Of a DNA stretch of 23,837 bases, positions 8,961 through 19,578 are shown in pieces. The notes under the pieces are model-generated. The model did no database searches. It had not been told where the DNA came from and was given only the letters and a program-made list of their open reading frames with translations. A program made the position numbers and the translations under genes. Each line of letters begins with the position of its first letter. The stretch's first letter is position 1. This stretch comes from Oehlia diaphana (Eukaryota > Glomeromycota > Glomeromycetes > Glomerales > Glomeraceae), in the NCBI GenBank assembly GCA_003833135.1, contig QZLH01001743.1:1-23837 (forward strand), read 5' to 3'.

Positions 8961-11230
8961 TAAAATTTTACTCGATATTTCATTACTTCGTTGGCCGGTA
9001 TAATATCATTTCCCTTACAGAGTTAATTTTCGATTTCTATATCAGCAATATATCGATCAGATTAAGTTGATATACGAGGATTCGTTCTACAAATATTATT
9101 ATCTATCACAAATTATTGTTTATCTAAAAATGACATTTTTTTTAAAAAAAATAAAAAATAAAAAATAATTAAAGAAAAAATACCTTTAGGCGAAAGACCT
9201 AAAAAAAGGCAATTTTTTTTTAAAAGCAATGATTGTTATAAAATTAAAATTTTAATAAAAACAACAAAATTACCGACTGTATTAGCATAGTGGTACAACT
9301 TTCCATTATTCTTTCAAATTTTTTTTTTTGTGCTACGTTCCTAATTTTGTTACGCCATTAATCTCTTATAATCGACAGGTGTGTAATATCTAACCCTGTG
9401 ATATATGCTTGGTTTAATAATATAAATAAAATATAATATATGTTAATAAAATATAATTCTCAATTTAGTTTCCAAAAAGTCGGTCCTTTTTCTGAAGGTC
9501 AAAATTAACGTCTATTTATAATTTCTAAAAATCAACATAATTAACGTTGATCATTCATATTTGTACATGGAAAAGATAATTCAATGATCCTTAATAATTC
9601 GATCAACGCATCACTGACATCATATTACGATATTACGTAGTACTATCGATCCTCTACATTCTTGCCATACATTAGTGTAATGTTACTAATTTCATCACTA
9701 GATCCTATGATACATTAGTTTAACGTCATCTCGGACGCCATTTTTTTTTATCACATGATCAAAAATAAAAATTACTAAAAATAAATTTAACGCCCCACAA
9801 TTAATAAATTTACTATGTATACTACGGTATTACAGGTGTTACACAGGATTCTCCGAAATCGAAAATGAATATAAAAGTGCCTATTATAATAAACATTTTG
9901 AAATAATAATATTAAAAAGAATTATATATTTCTTATCTTTTTCGCAAACCGAGAAATTTTTTTCGAATAATTATGAGAATAAAGGGCTGATCGTGATGTT
10001 AGAATTATGCGAAAATGAATGATATGATTTTTCATGTAAATATTAAAATGTGAAAAAAAGAGATTAGGTTTATCACGAAATATAAAACTATAAAGCGAAA
10101 AAATTTTTCATTTAACTGTCTTTAGGATTTAAAGTATCCTAAAATTGTTTTCATATGTTATGAGTTTTTGTTTTGTTTTTATATTCTTCAATTAAATATT
10201 TTTCCTTTTTACCACATTAACTCTAAAAGGTAAAATAAAATATTTTGGAGATTTGAAAATAGAAATAATTTCGTTAAAATTTAATTATTTTATTTTGTAA
10301 GTATCAAAGGTAATTTCAATACCATTTCATAGAAAAAGTAAAAAGAATAATGTACCAAAAATAACAATATAATTACTAGCGGTTTAAATTTTCTTTTTTC
10401 CTTTCATAAAGCATAACTAATTTAAAAATTATTTATAAAAGTTTTTTGGTTTAACAATTATCGTAATTAATATTGAATTCTTATTATTCGATTGCTATTA
10501 GTTATTTCAAATCTACTTTTACGTTTAAAGATTCGGAATCTATAAAAAAAGAGAACTTTACTATTTGTGGGTTTATGATAACTGATTTTTCGAACGCCCT
10601 AATTGTCTTACTAAAATGCACTACGTTTTATAAGTACGTGGTTTATTTTTCAAAGAATCATTTTTTCTTTTTTATAATAAAATTGATTATAGAATTTAAG
10701 CTAAGTGATTATAGAACATTATCTCAATTAAATTTATTTGATAAATGGAAAGGAAAACATCACATATCATTTACGAACTGTTCCAATATAATTTTGGAAA
10801 AATGTTTTGAAATTATAATTTCATTTGTAGTAATTTTAGATAAACTTGTCATTAATTTTTTTTAAATCCATTTTTTAAATGAAAATTAAAAAATGTACAA
10901 TAGCAATGTTTTCTATTATTGACATGATGTAAATTTAATAAAAAAGAAGTAAAATTATATTAAATTTATTTTTATAACTGCGTCGATAACTATGGTTTTA
11001 CCAAGTGTATGATAAGATATTATCATGTGAAAATGATTTTTGTGACACTGTACTTCCGTTTTAAAATATACAATCGGATAAATATTGGCCGAAATTTTTT
11101 TTTTTAATATTTACTTTCATAACCTCATTTCGCTTTTCTTAAATTATAAATAATTTTAAATTATAATGATTAAAATTTGGAAAAGTTCTCAATGAATAAA
11201 AAAAGTCACTTGAAGAATTAATTATTATAT
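8961..11230. other. Long intergenic AT-rich region without a recognisable gene
   Basis: No frame with family resemblance was found on either strand. Small features only: the hairpin TTTAGGCGAAAGACCTAAA near 9183-9201, ACATTAGTGTAATGT near 9671, and a T-rich run near 9327. The TAGCATAGTGGTA word near 9285 resembles a tRNA A box, but no B box follows. A 130-codon open frame at 10473-10865 begins with TTG and has the low-complexity F/I/K/N composition expected of random AT-rich DNA. Confidence 0.5.
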
Positions 11231-11248
11231 GTGACAATTATATATACA

Positions 11249-11570
11249 TATAATGCAAGACGTTTCCAACATAATGTTAAAAATTGGACTAGTGGTACTA
11301 ATAATGATATTGATAAATTTATTCAAGATGTTCAGCTATCAGAACATACTTACCATGGGGTATCAAATGTAGTATTAGAGTGGATACCTTATGAAAGATT
11401 TTATGATATTGATCCAGTAGACGAATTTGATGAAGTATATACTGTAGGGATTGATGGATTTATATATGGATGAGATATCCAAATTGAAAATTGGTGCAGA
11501 ATTGAACAAAATTTGCCTGTATTCCTGAAAATTTTAAAAAATCTAGCAAACATCACATTAGAATTTATGT
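11249..11570 (+). pseudogene. N-terminal fragment of a TKL-like protein kinase, one in-frame stop
   Basis: The frame reads NARRFQHNVKNWTSG, DIDKFIQDVQLSEHT, VVLEWIPYERFYDID, DEVYTVGIDGFIYG. TGA at 11471-11473 follows, then the same frame continues IQIENWCRIEQNLPVFLKIL and ANITLEFM. This is co-linear with residues about 838-938 of the intact Sel1-kinase at 15773 (KQFQQDFPKWTS, VLEWIPYYRL, SWNFNEQQW, VILKNL). The TGA lies where the intact gene has the Trp of YSWNF, so a single G-to-A change explains it. The glycine loop is degenerate (DEFDEVYTV) and homology stops at the usual splice position. Catalytic loop and C-lobe are absent downstream, so this is a dead 5' fragment. Confidence 0.75.
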
Positions 11571-11814
11571 TTATTATATTATTCATCAACTAATTTCCAT
11601 CATTTGTTTCATTTAAAAATATTTGAATTCAAATATTTTAATTTTATTACAAATTATAAATAAAATAAAATCGTTTCAAAATTATTTGAGTAACTGGTTC
11701 AAATCACTATTACTCATAATTTTTACAAACAATTTTGTAGACTATTACAACTCCTCATATAGAAGTTTATGGAATAACTTAAAATCCAAAAACTAAAAAT
11801 TATATGATCAATGA

Positions 11815-11985
11815 TTTGGAATGAGAAATGTAAAAAATGCAACCATATATTAATGAAACAAAATTGTAAAATTGGACTAGTGGCAATAATGATATTGAAA
11901 AATTTATTTAAGATAATACTCAGCTATCAGAACATACTATTGATGAAGTATCAAAAGTATTAGAATGAATACCTGATCTTGATTC
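11815..11985 (+). pseudogene. Second, more decayed kinase N-terminal fragment
   Basis: This relic begins with WNEKCKKCN, the second half of the CxxC..CxxC lead-in. After a frameshift it continues NWTSGNNDIEKFI, stop, DNTQLSEHT, EVSKVLE, stop, IPDLDS. It repeats the order of the fragment at 11249 and of the intact gene, with at least two stops and one frameshift in 170 bp. It lies about 250 bp behind the first fragment in the same orientation, consistent with an old tandem duplication. No glycine loop or later kinase parts follow. Confidence 0.65.
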
Positions 11986-13014
11986 TGCCACATACATCCT
12001 CAGTAAATTGAGCTTTTTTTCTGAAGAATATTTTCAAGCCATGTAATTTGATCCTTATTCAAGGGCCTTTTAATTTTCTTAAGAGTACCTCATCGTCAGA
12101 GTGATCTAAAATACCGTTGAAATATATTGATGATAAACAATCTTTCTCAGATTGGGTATCTCTTCCTTTTTGTAACTGCAAGTAACTTATCGCGGATGTT
12201 CGTCTCCTCCTAGAAGATTAAAATATCAGTGAGCATATTATTATGCATAAGGAAATAAATGTCTAATAACTCAAAGAAGAGTGACGCGGAACCAGCTGAC
12301 ACAGAAAATGAAGAAGAGATCAATAGTAACCTTACGGAGGTTATTTTAAGTCTTGCAATTTGGAAAGACTTTTTGTGGCCCTAATCTGTGCGTATATTCA
12401 TGAGGTAAGGAAAACAGTGAATGCAAATAATTGTGTATGCTGACCTTCTTACCTTCTTAATATTTTCTGGACGTGCAGTTTCTGGTACATCTTCAGAATT
12501 AATGCGTTTCTTATTGGACATTAGAGCTTCGTCATTGTTTGTCATTTCTTCAACCCCGCCACTTACTAGCTTCAACATCAACAACTGTGGCAACATTTTT
12601 TTGGTATTTAGTGTCGCTTGTTTCCTTGTGAAAGAAAAAAACTGATGTGCTTTCTGTAGTCGAAAGAAGTAAACATCCAAAAAATACATCACACTCACAA
12701 ACTGATCGCGACGGACTTGTTTAAGACGGAGTATGTTTTTTCTATGACTCCGAAAGCAAAAAGGATAGTTATCAGTAAATCAGCTTTGAGAATAGCTCAA
12801 AGGTGATTGAATGCGAGTTGTGTAGTTAAGGTCCTGAGTTGCCCACAAGCTCCCAAGAATTGCAAACTCGAATGATCTACAGTCTCCAAGTATGCCACAT
12901 ACTGTACCTGCAGTCCTTCTTATTCACCTTCCCCTCGCAAACAAAAGCCACAGATTAATAAAACCGCAGTCAAGTGTCTCTAATAATTTTTAGAGCGTTC
13001 ATTGTACTCTTTAT

Positions 13015-13287
13015 GTATTCTTATTAAAGTACTCTGCATCAAGAACTTCTTCCAAATCCTTTGCTAGCGTGTTGTAATTTGTCGTTCAGAAATTCTTTTT
13101 GTGATAGTAAGCGAATACGTCATTCACTAATATAGAACCGTTTTTGGATATGACTCCAGGTTGAACAAGAAATCGGAAAAGAGGACTGAAGAACGGCACA
13201 TTTTTACCAAGAATCGCGTAATGAATTGAAAAAGAGGTAAATTTTATTGGATCGAATCACATGGGGTTACCAAGTGTACCGTGCTAC
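13015..13287 (-). pseudogene. Decayed unidentified coding fragment in the GC-richer island
   Basis: One minus-strand frame reads HGTLGNPM, stop, FDPIKFTSFSIHYAILGKNV, PFFSPLFRFLVQPGVISKNG, SILVNDVFAYYHKKNF, stop, TTNYNTLAKDLEEVLDAEYF. The frame stays constant through two stop codons over about 270 bp, and the composition is protein-like, not the I/K/N/F mix of random AT-rich frames here. No motif was recognised that assigns a function. Confidence 0.4.
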
Positions 13288-13399
13288 ACCTCTTAACTTG
13301 TACCTAAAAATGTTGGGTATGCAATCTTTGAAATTTTTTAGATGCAAATACCCAAAGTGGGTGAAACTTTATTAATTTTTCAGTTAAAACAAAGGGGGA

Positions 13400-13690
13400 C
13401 AGAGAAATGAAATGTATGATGCTATCAAAGAGGGAGGAATACGCGGATCCTAGACCATTTAATGCAAGTCCCAGGCTCCCAGCATCAAGTTATTTCTTTG
13501 CTCCCTGAATAATTTCTATAGCTAATTTGTTTCTGTCTATTGCTAACTACGAGATTCTCACACCTAATATAGATAATATAGAAAGCATCGATTTTAGCTA
13601 AGTTCCTGAGAAGTTTCTCAGGATTGAATAATTTCGAATCTACAGCATAAATTGGGAGATTAGCAACTAAGGAAAAAGAGTAATACATGG
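13400..13690 (-). pseudogene. Second decayed unidentified coding fragment in the island
   Basis: The minus strand reads LPIYAVDSKLFNPEKLLRNL, AKIDAFYIIYIRCENLVVSN. After a frame change it continues AIEIIQGAKK, stop, LDAGSLGLALNGLGSAYSSL and FDSIIHF. It lies upstream, in transcription sense, of the 13015-13287 fragment and may belong to the same original gene. Function unknown. Confidence 0.4.
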
Positions 13691-14116
13691 CAACATTACT
13701 GATTCACACTTACAACTACTATTAATTTTATTAAAGATTTTTCAATTTCTATCGCCTGGCAACCGGCACGTGAAGATGCTTATCATAAAATTTACTGTAC
13801 TCACGATTAGATAGATAATATCCCATCACGGGAATTATTTTTATGATACTGCACCTATTATATGCATGATCAAAGATTTAGATCAAAATGCTGATATATA
13901 ACAAGAGTAATATGTTCATTTTATTTTGAATATCCATAGAGGCGGGAAAATCGATTAACATCATGATGGCATGTTTCAAGAAGCTAGCTAAACAATAAAA
14001 CAAACGTACCTTGTTATCACTTTGCGGAATATACTTGTTCATTTGAATGATAATATTGATGATGTAAATAATAGCAAGTTTGATTATTTCGCTTGATTTT
14101 TATTTACTTGCACAAG

Positions 14117-14340
14117 TGGATAAAAGGGTTCACTTATGAGAGATTGCATGACATTAAATACTATATTGTGATAGACGAATTTGATAAAGTGTATAAAGCA
14201 AAGTGGGTTTGATGTATATTATATAGATGTGATAAAAATAATCAAAATTGGAAAAGAGATAAACAATATGTCTATATTTCTGAAAATTTTAAATATCCAA
14301 GAAAACATCAGATTAGAATCCATAGAAAGAGGTAGTGGAT
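14117..14340 (+). pseudogene. Kinase N-lobe relic with stop and frameshift
   Basis: The frame reads WIKGFTYERLHDIKYYIVID, EFDKVYKAKWV, stop, CILYRCDKNNQNWKRDKQYV. It then shifts to FLKILNIQENIRLES. It corresponds to the WIPYxRL, glycine loop, NxQNW and VILKNL block of the intact kinase. The glycine loop is lost (IDEFDKVYKA) as in the 11249 fragment, which suggests that these two are closer to each other than to the gene at 15773. Homology ends near the conserved splice site. The matching C-terminal tail may be the piece at 14817. Confidence 0.65.
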
Positions 14341-14816
14341 CTATTATTATTTTGAAATCTTTTTTTTTTTGGAATTGATATGTTTATTATATTTATTGGT
14401 TATTATATACATGCTAACTATAAAGGTCAAAATCCATATGATTAATGGTTACATTGTTACACTCTTTCCTTATTTTGATGGTTAATTACGAATTAAAAAA
14501 AATCAGAATAATTCTTTTTTTAGGATAGATTAAAAATGATACTCATGATACAAATAAAGTATTTTGGCGTAAATAAGCTTTTAACGATAACCTCATTTTT
14601 TTTCATTTTTTTTAGTTCTTTTTGACGAATTAATGGCACTAAAAAAAATCAATAAAGTGCGTTTATTGCATCATTAATTTTTTCTTAAATTTTTTTTTTA
14701 CTACAAATATTTCAGCTGAGATTTTTACTAAATTAATTACTAATGTACTATCCTTTTTTATTCTTTACATATCTCCTACTAGGAATTGCACGACTTAGGA
14801 CGTGACCCACCGTCGT
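14341..14816. other. AT-rich spacer between two kinase relics
   Basis: No kinase C-lobe motifs (HxDLH, DLG, APE) were found here on the plus strand. If the flanking relics were one gene, its catalytic part has been deleted or replaced by this T-rich sequence. Confidence 0.4.
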
Positions 14817-15107
14817 CTTGTAGTGCTAGTTCTATCGGAGATGATTTTATCTCAATGGCTTAGGTGTATTAACGATTTTTATGAATCTAATGAAGAAAAT
14901 GATGATGGAGAAGTCTTTAATTTTAGTTATAGTTATATACCATTCAAGAGTGATATAGAAGAATTTGTAAAAACTAACAAGGCTTTAACACAAGAACAAA
15001 ATGATACTTCTATTAAACAATTCCATTCACAAGAACGTTATGCAAGCCGCACACCTTCTAAAATTTTTGGTCAAGACTCTGATTGCTTGGATTGTATAAT
15101 TGAATAA
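14817..15107 (+). pseudogene. C-terminal tail of a TKL-like kinase, catalytic domain missing
   Basis: From LSEMILSQWLRCINDFYESN the frame is open to TAA 15107, with SYIPFKSDIEEFVKTNKALT, NDTSIKQFHSQERYASRT and DSDCLDCIIE. It aligns with the last 110 residues of the intact kinase (IISQWISYVNKYYELNEEN, DIDEFVKANKALSQE, NDTSIKQSH). The sequence after the stop (TTAAATATATAAA then AAATCTCTATTT) also matches the 3' flank of that gene. An ATG at 14802 lies in frame, but the residues before LSEM do not match kinase sequence. The piece is probably not a functional gene, although the tail itself is unbroken. Confidence 0.7.
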
Positions 15108-15772
15108 TTAAATATATAAAATCAAATCTCTATTTATAGACTACAAATTCATCCAAACATTTGCTCTAATTTGTATTTAAACATTTTTAATTTTTTTCAA
15201 AACATTTTAATTCGGTATTATTCCATAATTTTCTAGGAAAAAATATTGAAATTTTATTAACTTTTCAATGCTATTTGATGTATGCATTAAAAGATTATTA
15301 AAATAAAAATCATTTTTTATTCTATTTTTATCCCAAGGTTCCTAATCAATTTTTTTGACTTTTTTTACTGATATCAATAATAAATTAGGAAATGATTGGC
15401 AATAGAGAATTTCAATAAATTTCTTGCCGGAGTGCCGGAGTTAAAATTTTTGACAATGATCAAATACACAATTGTAAATTTTCAACAAATGATTTATCTG
15501 GGGTGTTAATTAAAAGTTCGGCAGATTATTTAGCCAATAATCATGTGATATACTGATTTTTTAAATTTTTTCGTCAAATTAGGCGGGATCGACAGGGGCT
15601 GTTCAGTGACTAATAATTTTGTTTGTTGTACACAAACTTGAACTGTCCCTTTTATATACATATTTCCTAACTTTATTGGGTTTCTTTGACATTTAATGCT
15701 GATTAAGAGTAAATGACAAAAAATTTTTAAATTGACAAACTATTTGTCTGGAAAATAACAAATCTCACAATT
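15108..15772. other. Intergenic region and presumed promoter of the Sel1-kinase gene
   Basis: No gene is seen. It contains a direct repeat GCCGGAGT near 15425-15440 and a TATATA word at 15653-15658, about 115 bp before the start codon. Confidence 0.4.
15653..15658 (+). promoter_or_regulatory. Candidate TATA element of the Sel1-kinase gene
   Basis: TTTATATACA lies 115 bp upstream of the ATG at 15773 in a locally less AT-rich context (AACTGTCCCTTTTATA). Position only; no transcription start is known. Confidence 0.25.
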
Positions 15773-18700
15773 ATGAATAATTCAGATAATAAGATTGATT
15801 TGTTAGAAAAATCTTTTTATTGGTATCAAAAAGAAGCAGAAAATGGTGATAACTCTGCACAACTTAACCTAGCTAATTGTTACTACAATGGCATAGAAAC
15901 GGAAAAGAATCTAGAAAAAGCTTTTTATTGGTATCAAAAAGCAGCAGAGAATGGTAATAATTTAGCACAATCTAATCTAGCTAATTGTTACTACAATAGA
16001 GAAGGAACAGAAAAGAATCTAGAAAAATCCTTTTATTGGCATCAAAAAGCAGCAGAAAATGGTATTGAAAATTCAATGTACAATTTAGCTACATGCTATA
16101 GAACTGGAGAAGGAACAGAAGAGGATTTAGAAAAAGCCTTTTATTGGTATCAAAGAGCAGCAGAAAATGGTTATGAAGTTGCAATGTATGATTTAGGTGT
16201 ATGTTATGGAAATGGGGTAGGAACAGAAAGGAATCTAGAAAAAGCTTTTTATTGGTATCAAAAAGCAGTAGAAAATGGTAATAATTTAGTACAATTTCAT
16301 TTAGCTAATTGTTATTACCATGGAGAAGGAACAGAAAAGAATCTAGAAAAAGCCTTTTATTGGTATCAAAAAGCAGCAGAAAATGGTGATAAAAATGCAA
16401 TGAATAATTTAGCTGTATGCTATGAAAATGGAAAAGGAATGGAAAAGAATCTAGAAAAATCCTTTTATTGGTATCAAAAAGCAGCAGAAAATGGTGATAT
16501 ATTTGCAATGTACAATTTAGCTGTACGTTATGAAAATGGTAAAGGAATAGAAAGGAATTTAGAAAAAGCCTTTTATTGGTATCAAAAATCAGCAGAAAAT
16601 AATGATATAAATGCAATGAATGATTTAGCTGATCTTTATTATGCTGAAAAGAATCTAAAAAAAGCATTTTATTGGTGTCAAAAAGCAGCAGAAAATGGTG
16701 ATAAAAGTGCAATGAATAATTTAGCTAATTGTTATTACAATGGAATAGGAACAGAAAAGAATTTAGAAAAGGTATTTTATTGGTATCAAAAAGCAGCAGA
16801 AAATGGTGATAATTTAGCACAACTTAATTTAGCAATATGCTATAGAAATGGTGAAGGAACAGAAAAGAACCTAGTAAAAGCATTTTATTGGTGCCAAGAA
16901 GCAGCAAAAAATGATAATGAAAATGCAATGTACAATTTAGCTGATTGTTACTACAATGGGAAAGGGACAGAAAAGAATCTAGAAAAAGCATTTTATTGGT
17001 GTCAAAAAGCAGCAGAAAATGGCAATGTAAGTGCAATGAATAATTTAGCTAATTGTTTCCACAATGGGGAAGGAACAGAAAAAAATCTAGAAAAAGCCTT
17101 TTATTGGTGTCAAAAAGCAGTAGAAAATGGTAGTAAAAGTGCATTAGTTAATTTAGCCAAATTTTATTATATTGAAAAGAATCTAGAAAAAGCATTTTAT
17201 TGGTATCAAAAAGCAGCAGAAAATGGCAATGTAAGTGCAATGAATAATTTAGCTAATTTTTACCACAATGGAGAAGGAACAGAAAAAAATATAGAAAAAG
17301 CCTTTTTTTGGTGTCAAAAAGCAGCAGTAAATGGCGATATAAGTGCAATGAATAATTTAGCTAATTGTTATTATAATGGAAAAGGAACAGAAAAGAATAT
17401 AGAAGAAGCTTTTTATTGGTGTCAAAAAGCAGCAAAAAATGGTATTAAAGATGCAATGTGCAATTTAGCTGGATGCTATAAAAATGGAAAAGGAACAGAA
17501 AAGAATTTAGAAAAAGCTTTTTATTGGTATCAAAAAGCAGTAGAAAATGGTTTTAAAGATGCAATGTACAATTTAGCTGGATGTTATAGAAATGGAGAAG
17601 GAACAGAAAAGAATCAAGAAAAAGCCTTTTATTGGTGTCAAAAAGCAGCAGAAAATAGTTATAATTTAGCACAACGTACAATAGCAAACTATTACTACAA
17701 TGGAGAAGGAACAGAAAAGAACCTAGAAAAAGCCTTTTATTGGTATCAAAAAGCAGCAGAAAATGGTGATGAAGCAGCAATGAACAATTTAGCTGATTGC
17801 TACTACAATGGAAAAGGAACAGAAAAAAATCTAGAAAAAGCCTTTTATTGGCTTCAAAAAGCAGTAGAAAATGGTTATAAAATTGGAATGAATTATTTAG
17901 CTATGCACTATGAAAATGGAGAAGGAACAGAAAAGAATCTAGAAAAAGCTTTTTATTGGTTTCAAAAAGCAACAGAAAATAGTAATATTAAAGATGCAAT
18001 GTACAATTTGGCTGTATGCTATAAAAATGGAGAAGGAACAGAAAGGAATCTAGAAAAAGCCTTTTATTGGCTTCAAAAAGCAGCAGAAAATGGTAATAAA
18101 AATGCAATGAACAATTTAGCTACATTCTATGAAAATGGAGAGGGAACAGAAAAAAATCTAGAAAAAGCCTTTTATTGGTTTCAAAAAGCAGCAGAAAATA
18201 CTAGTGATAAAGATTTTTATAATGATAAATTATGTGAAGAATGTAAACAGCCTTTTATTGATTACAATTGGTGTCAACAATGTAATATTAAACAATTTCA
18301 ACAAGATTTTCCAAAATGGACAAGTAAAAATAAATTTGTTGATATATTTATTCAAGAAGCACAACTAAATGCTAAAAATAGTTATGAAGTTTTGGAATGG
18401 ATACCTTATTATAGATTGGACAAAATTAATTATTATGATAAAGGTGGATTTAGTGAAATTCATAAAGCTATTTGGTTAGATGGACCTATTTATAGTTGGA
18501 ATTTTAATGAGCAGCAATGGAATAGATTATCAGATTATGAAGTTATTCTTAAAAACCTTAGTGACTCATCAAGTTTTGATAAATTTTTAAATGAGGTATG
18601 ATTTATTTATTTTATTTTTTTATTATTAAAACTAATAATTTTAATTATTTATGTAGTGGAAATATCATTATAATTGCCAGAAAAAATCATTTTCAAAATT

Positions 18701-19565
18701 TATTCAATTCTTTGGAATTACTCAAGATCCAAGTAATTTAAATTATACAATAGTAATGAGTTATGCAAGAAAAGGAAGCTTAAGAAAATGTTTATCCAGC
18801 ATAGTTAAACTTAAATGGCAGTACAAACTACAATTATTAAAAAATATTATTTTGGGACTTAAGACAATTCATAAGTCAAATCTTATTCATTGTGATCTTC
18901 ATGATGGTAATATTTTAATATCAGATAATTATGAAGCATACATTATTGATTTAGGATTATGTAAACCTGTAAAAGACTTATCATTGCAGGATAAAATTGA
19001 TGAAAATTATGGTGTTTTACCTTATATGGCACCTGAAATATTAAGGAACCTACCTTATACTCTAGCAACAGATATTTACAGTTTCTCAATGATAATGTGG
19101 GAATTCACATCGGGTGATCCTCCATTTAATAACAAAGCACATGATCATCAACTTATCATAGATATTTGTGAAGGAGAACGTCCTGAAACTATAGACAATA
19201 CCCCAAAATGTTATATAGATTTAATGAAAAAATGTTGGGATTCAGATCCTTCTAAAAGACCAACTATAGAAAATCTTGAAGATATTATATCTCAATGGAT
19301 TAGTTATGTTAATAAATATTATGAATTAAATGAAGAAAATAGTAAGGCCTTTATTTATAATAGTATTGATACAATCCAATTCAGGGGTGATATAGATGAA
19401 TTTGTAAAAGCTAATAAGGCTTTATCACAAGAACTAAATGATACTTCTATTAAACAATCCCATCCACTATCATGTTATACTAGTCGCTCACTTAAAATTT
19501 TATCTGAAGGTCATCCACTTACTGAAAGTTTATCTAAAGGTTTGGGTTTAGCAATTGATGATTAA
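15773..19565 (+). CDS. Sel1-like repeat protein kinase (TKL-like), 1,243 aa, two exons
   Basis: Exon 1 is 15773-18595 and exon 2 is 18657-19565, joined in phase 0 across a 61-bp GTATGA..TAG intron. Residues 14-820 form 22 complete Sel1-like repeats plus a partial one, consensus AFYWYQKAAENG..AMNNLA then CYYNGEGTEKNLEK. Residues 821-837 hold CEEC..CQQC, probably a small zinc-binding ribbon. The kinase domain starts near 870 with WIPYYRL. The glycine loop at 889-895 is weak (DKGGFSE), the lysine is K927 in VILKNL and the alpha-C glutamate is probably E941. Exon 2 supplies HCDLHDGN (D1021, N1026), DLG (D1039), APE (E1068) and DIYSFSMIMWEFTSG, so catalysis looks possible. The tail (DIDEFVKANKALSQE) is shared with the 14817 relic. 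Sel1 repeats generally act as protein-binding scaffolds; substrates are unknown. No signal peptide or membrane segment is seen, so a cytosolic signalling role is inferred. Confidence 0.92.
15812..18232 (+). repeat. Tandem array of 108-bp units encoding Sel1-like repeats
   Basis: There are 22 full units plus a partial unit starting at 18167. Units are 108 bp except the eighth (16568-16663) and thirteenth (17096-17191), which are 96 bp and lack the NGxGT loop, and the twenty-first, which has one extra codon. The block AGAAAAAGCCTTTTATTGGT is nearly invariant. Repeats 12 and 14 are almost the same protein sequence, pointing to block duplication. The periodicity also keeps several antisense frames open by chance. 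Confidence 0.95.
18596..18656 (+). other. Intron splitting the kinase N-lobe
   Basis: GTATGATTT donor and TTTATGTAG acceptor, 61 bp, AT-rich. Removing it joins KFLNE to WKYHYNCQKK with the frame kept. The kinase relic at 11249 loses similarity at the same point (LEFM), so the intron position appears shared by the family. Confidence 0.88.
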
Positions 19566-19572
19566 ATATATA

Positions 19573-19578
19573 AATAAA
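19573..19578 (+). terminator. Candidate poly(A) signal of the Sel1-kinase gene
   Basis: AATAAA lies eight bases after the TAA at 19565. The flank is partly conserved behind the kinase tail relic at 15107, but there the hexamer reads differently. Confidence 0.35.

Larger units (their letters stand above)
11990..13740. other. Higher-GC island with broken, unidentified coding sequence, mostly minus strand
   Basis: Base composition is visibly richer in G and C than the rest of the window, and fewer homopolymer runs occur. Fragments that read as protein appear on the minus strand at 13688-13400 and 13260-13015. A short exon-like piece at 12521-12453 (MSNKKRINSEDVPETARPEN, then a GTAAGA donor) is also on minus. 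On the plus strand a 41-codon frame at 12259-12384 starts similarly (MSNNSKKSDAEPADTENEEE). Stops and frame changes break all of them. The island looks like an old transposon or transferred segment in decay; no family could be named. Confidence 0.45.

Noticed and set aside
9280..9310. tRNA-like A box TAGCATAGTGGTA
   Set aside because: No B box (GGTTCRANNCC), acceptor-stem pairing or terminator arrangement follows within 100 bases.
10473..10865. 130-codon plus-strand open frame
   Set aside because: It starts with TTG, has no motif, and its F/I/K/N-rich composition is what random DNA of this base content gives.
12381..12698. 105-codon minus-strand frame taken as one gene
   Set aside because: A GTAAGA donor after PENIKK and the differing character of the two halves suggest at most a short exon inside a decayed island; no homologue recognised.
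14802..14816. ATG 14802 as a true start for the kinase tail
   Set aside because: The first residues do not match the family and the protein would lack every catalytic element, so the region is treated as a relic.
16305..17780. Long antisense frames of 70-135 codons inside the Sel1 array
   Set aside because: They recur with the 108-bp period (FLDSF, FDTNKR repeats) and arise because one antisense frame of the unit lacks stops.
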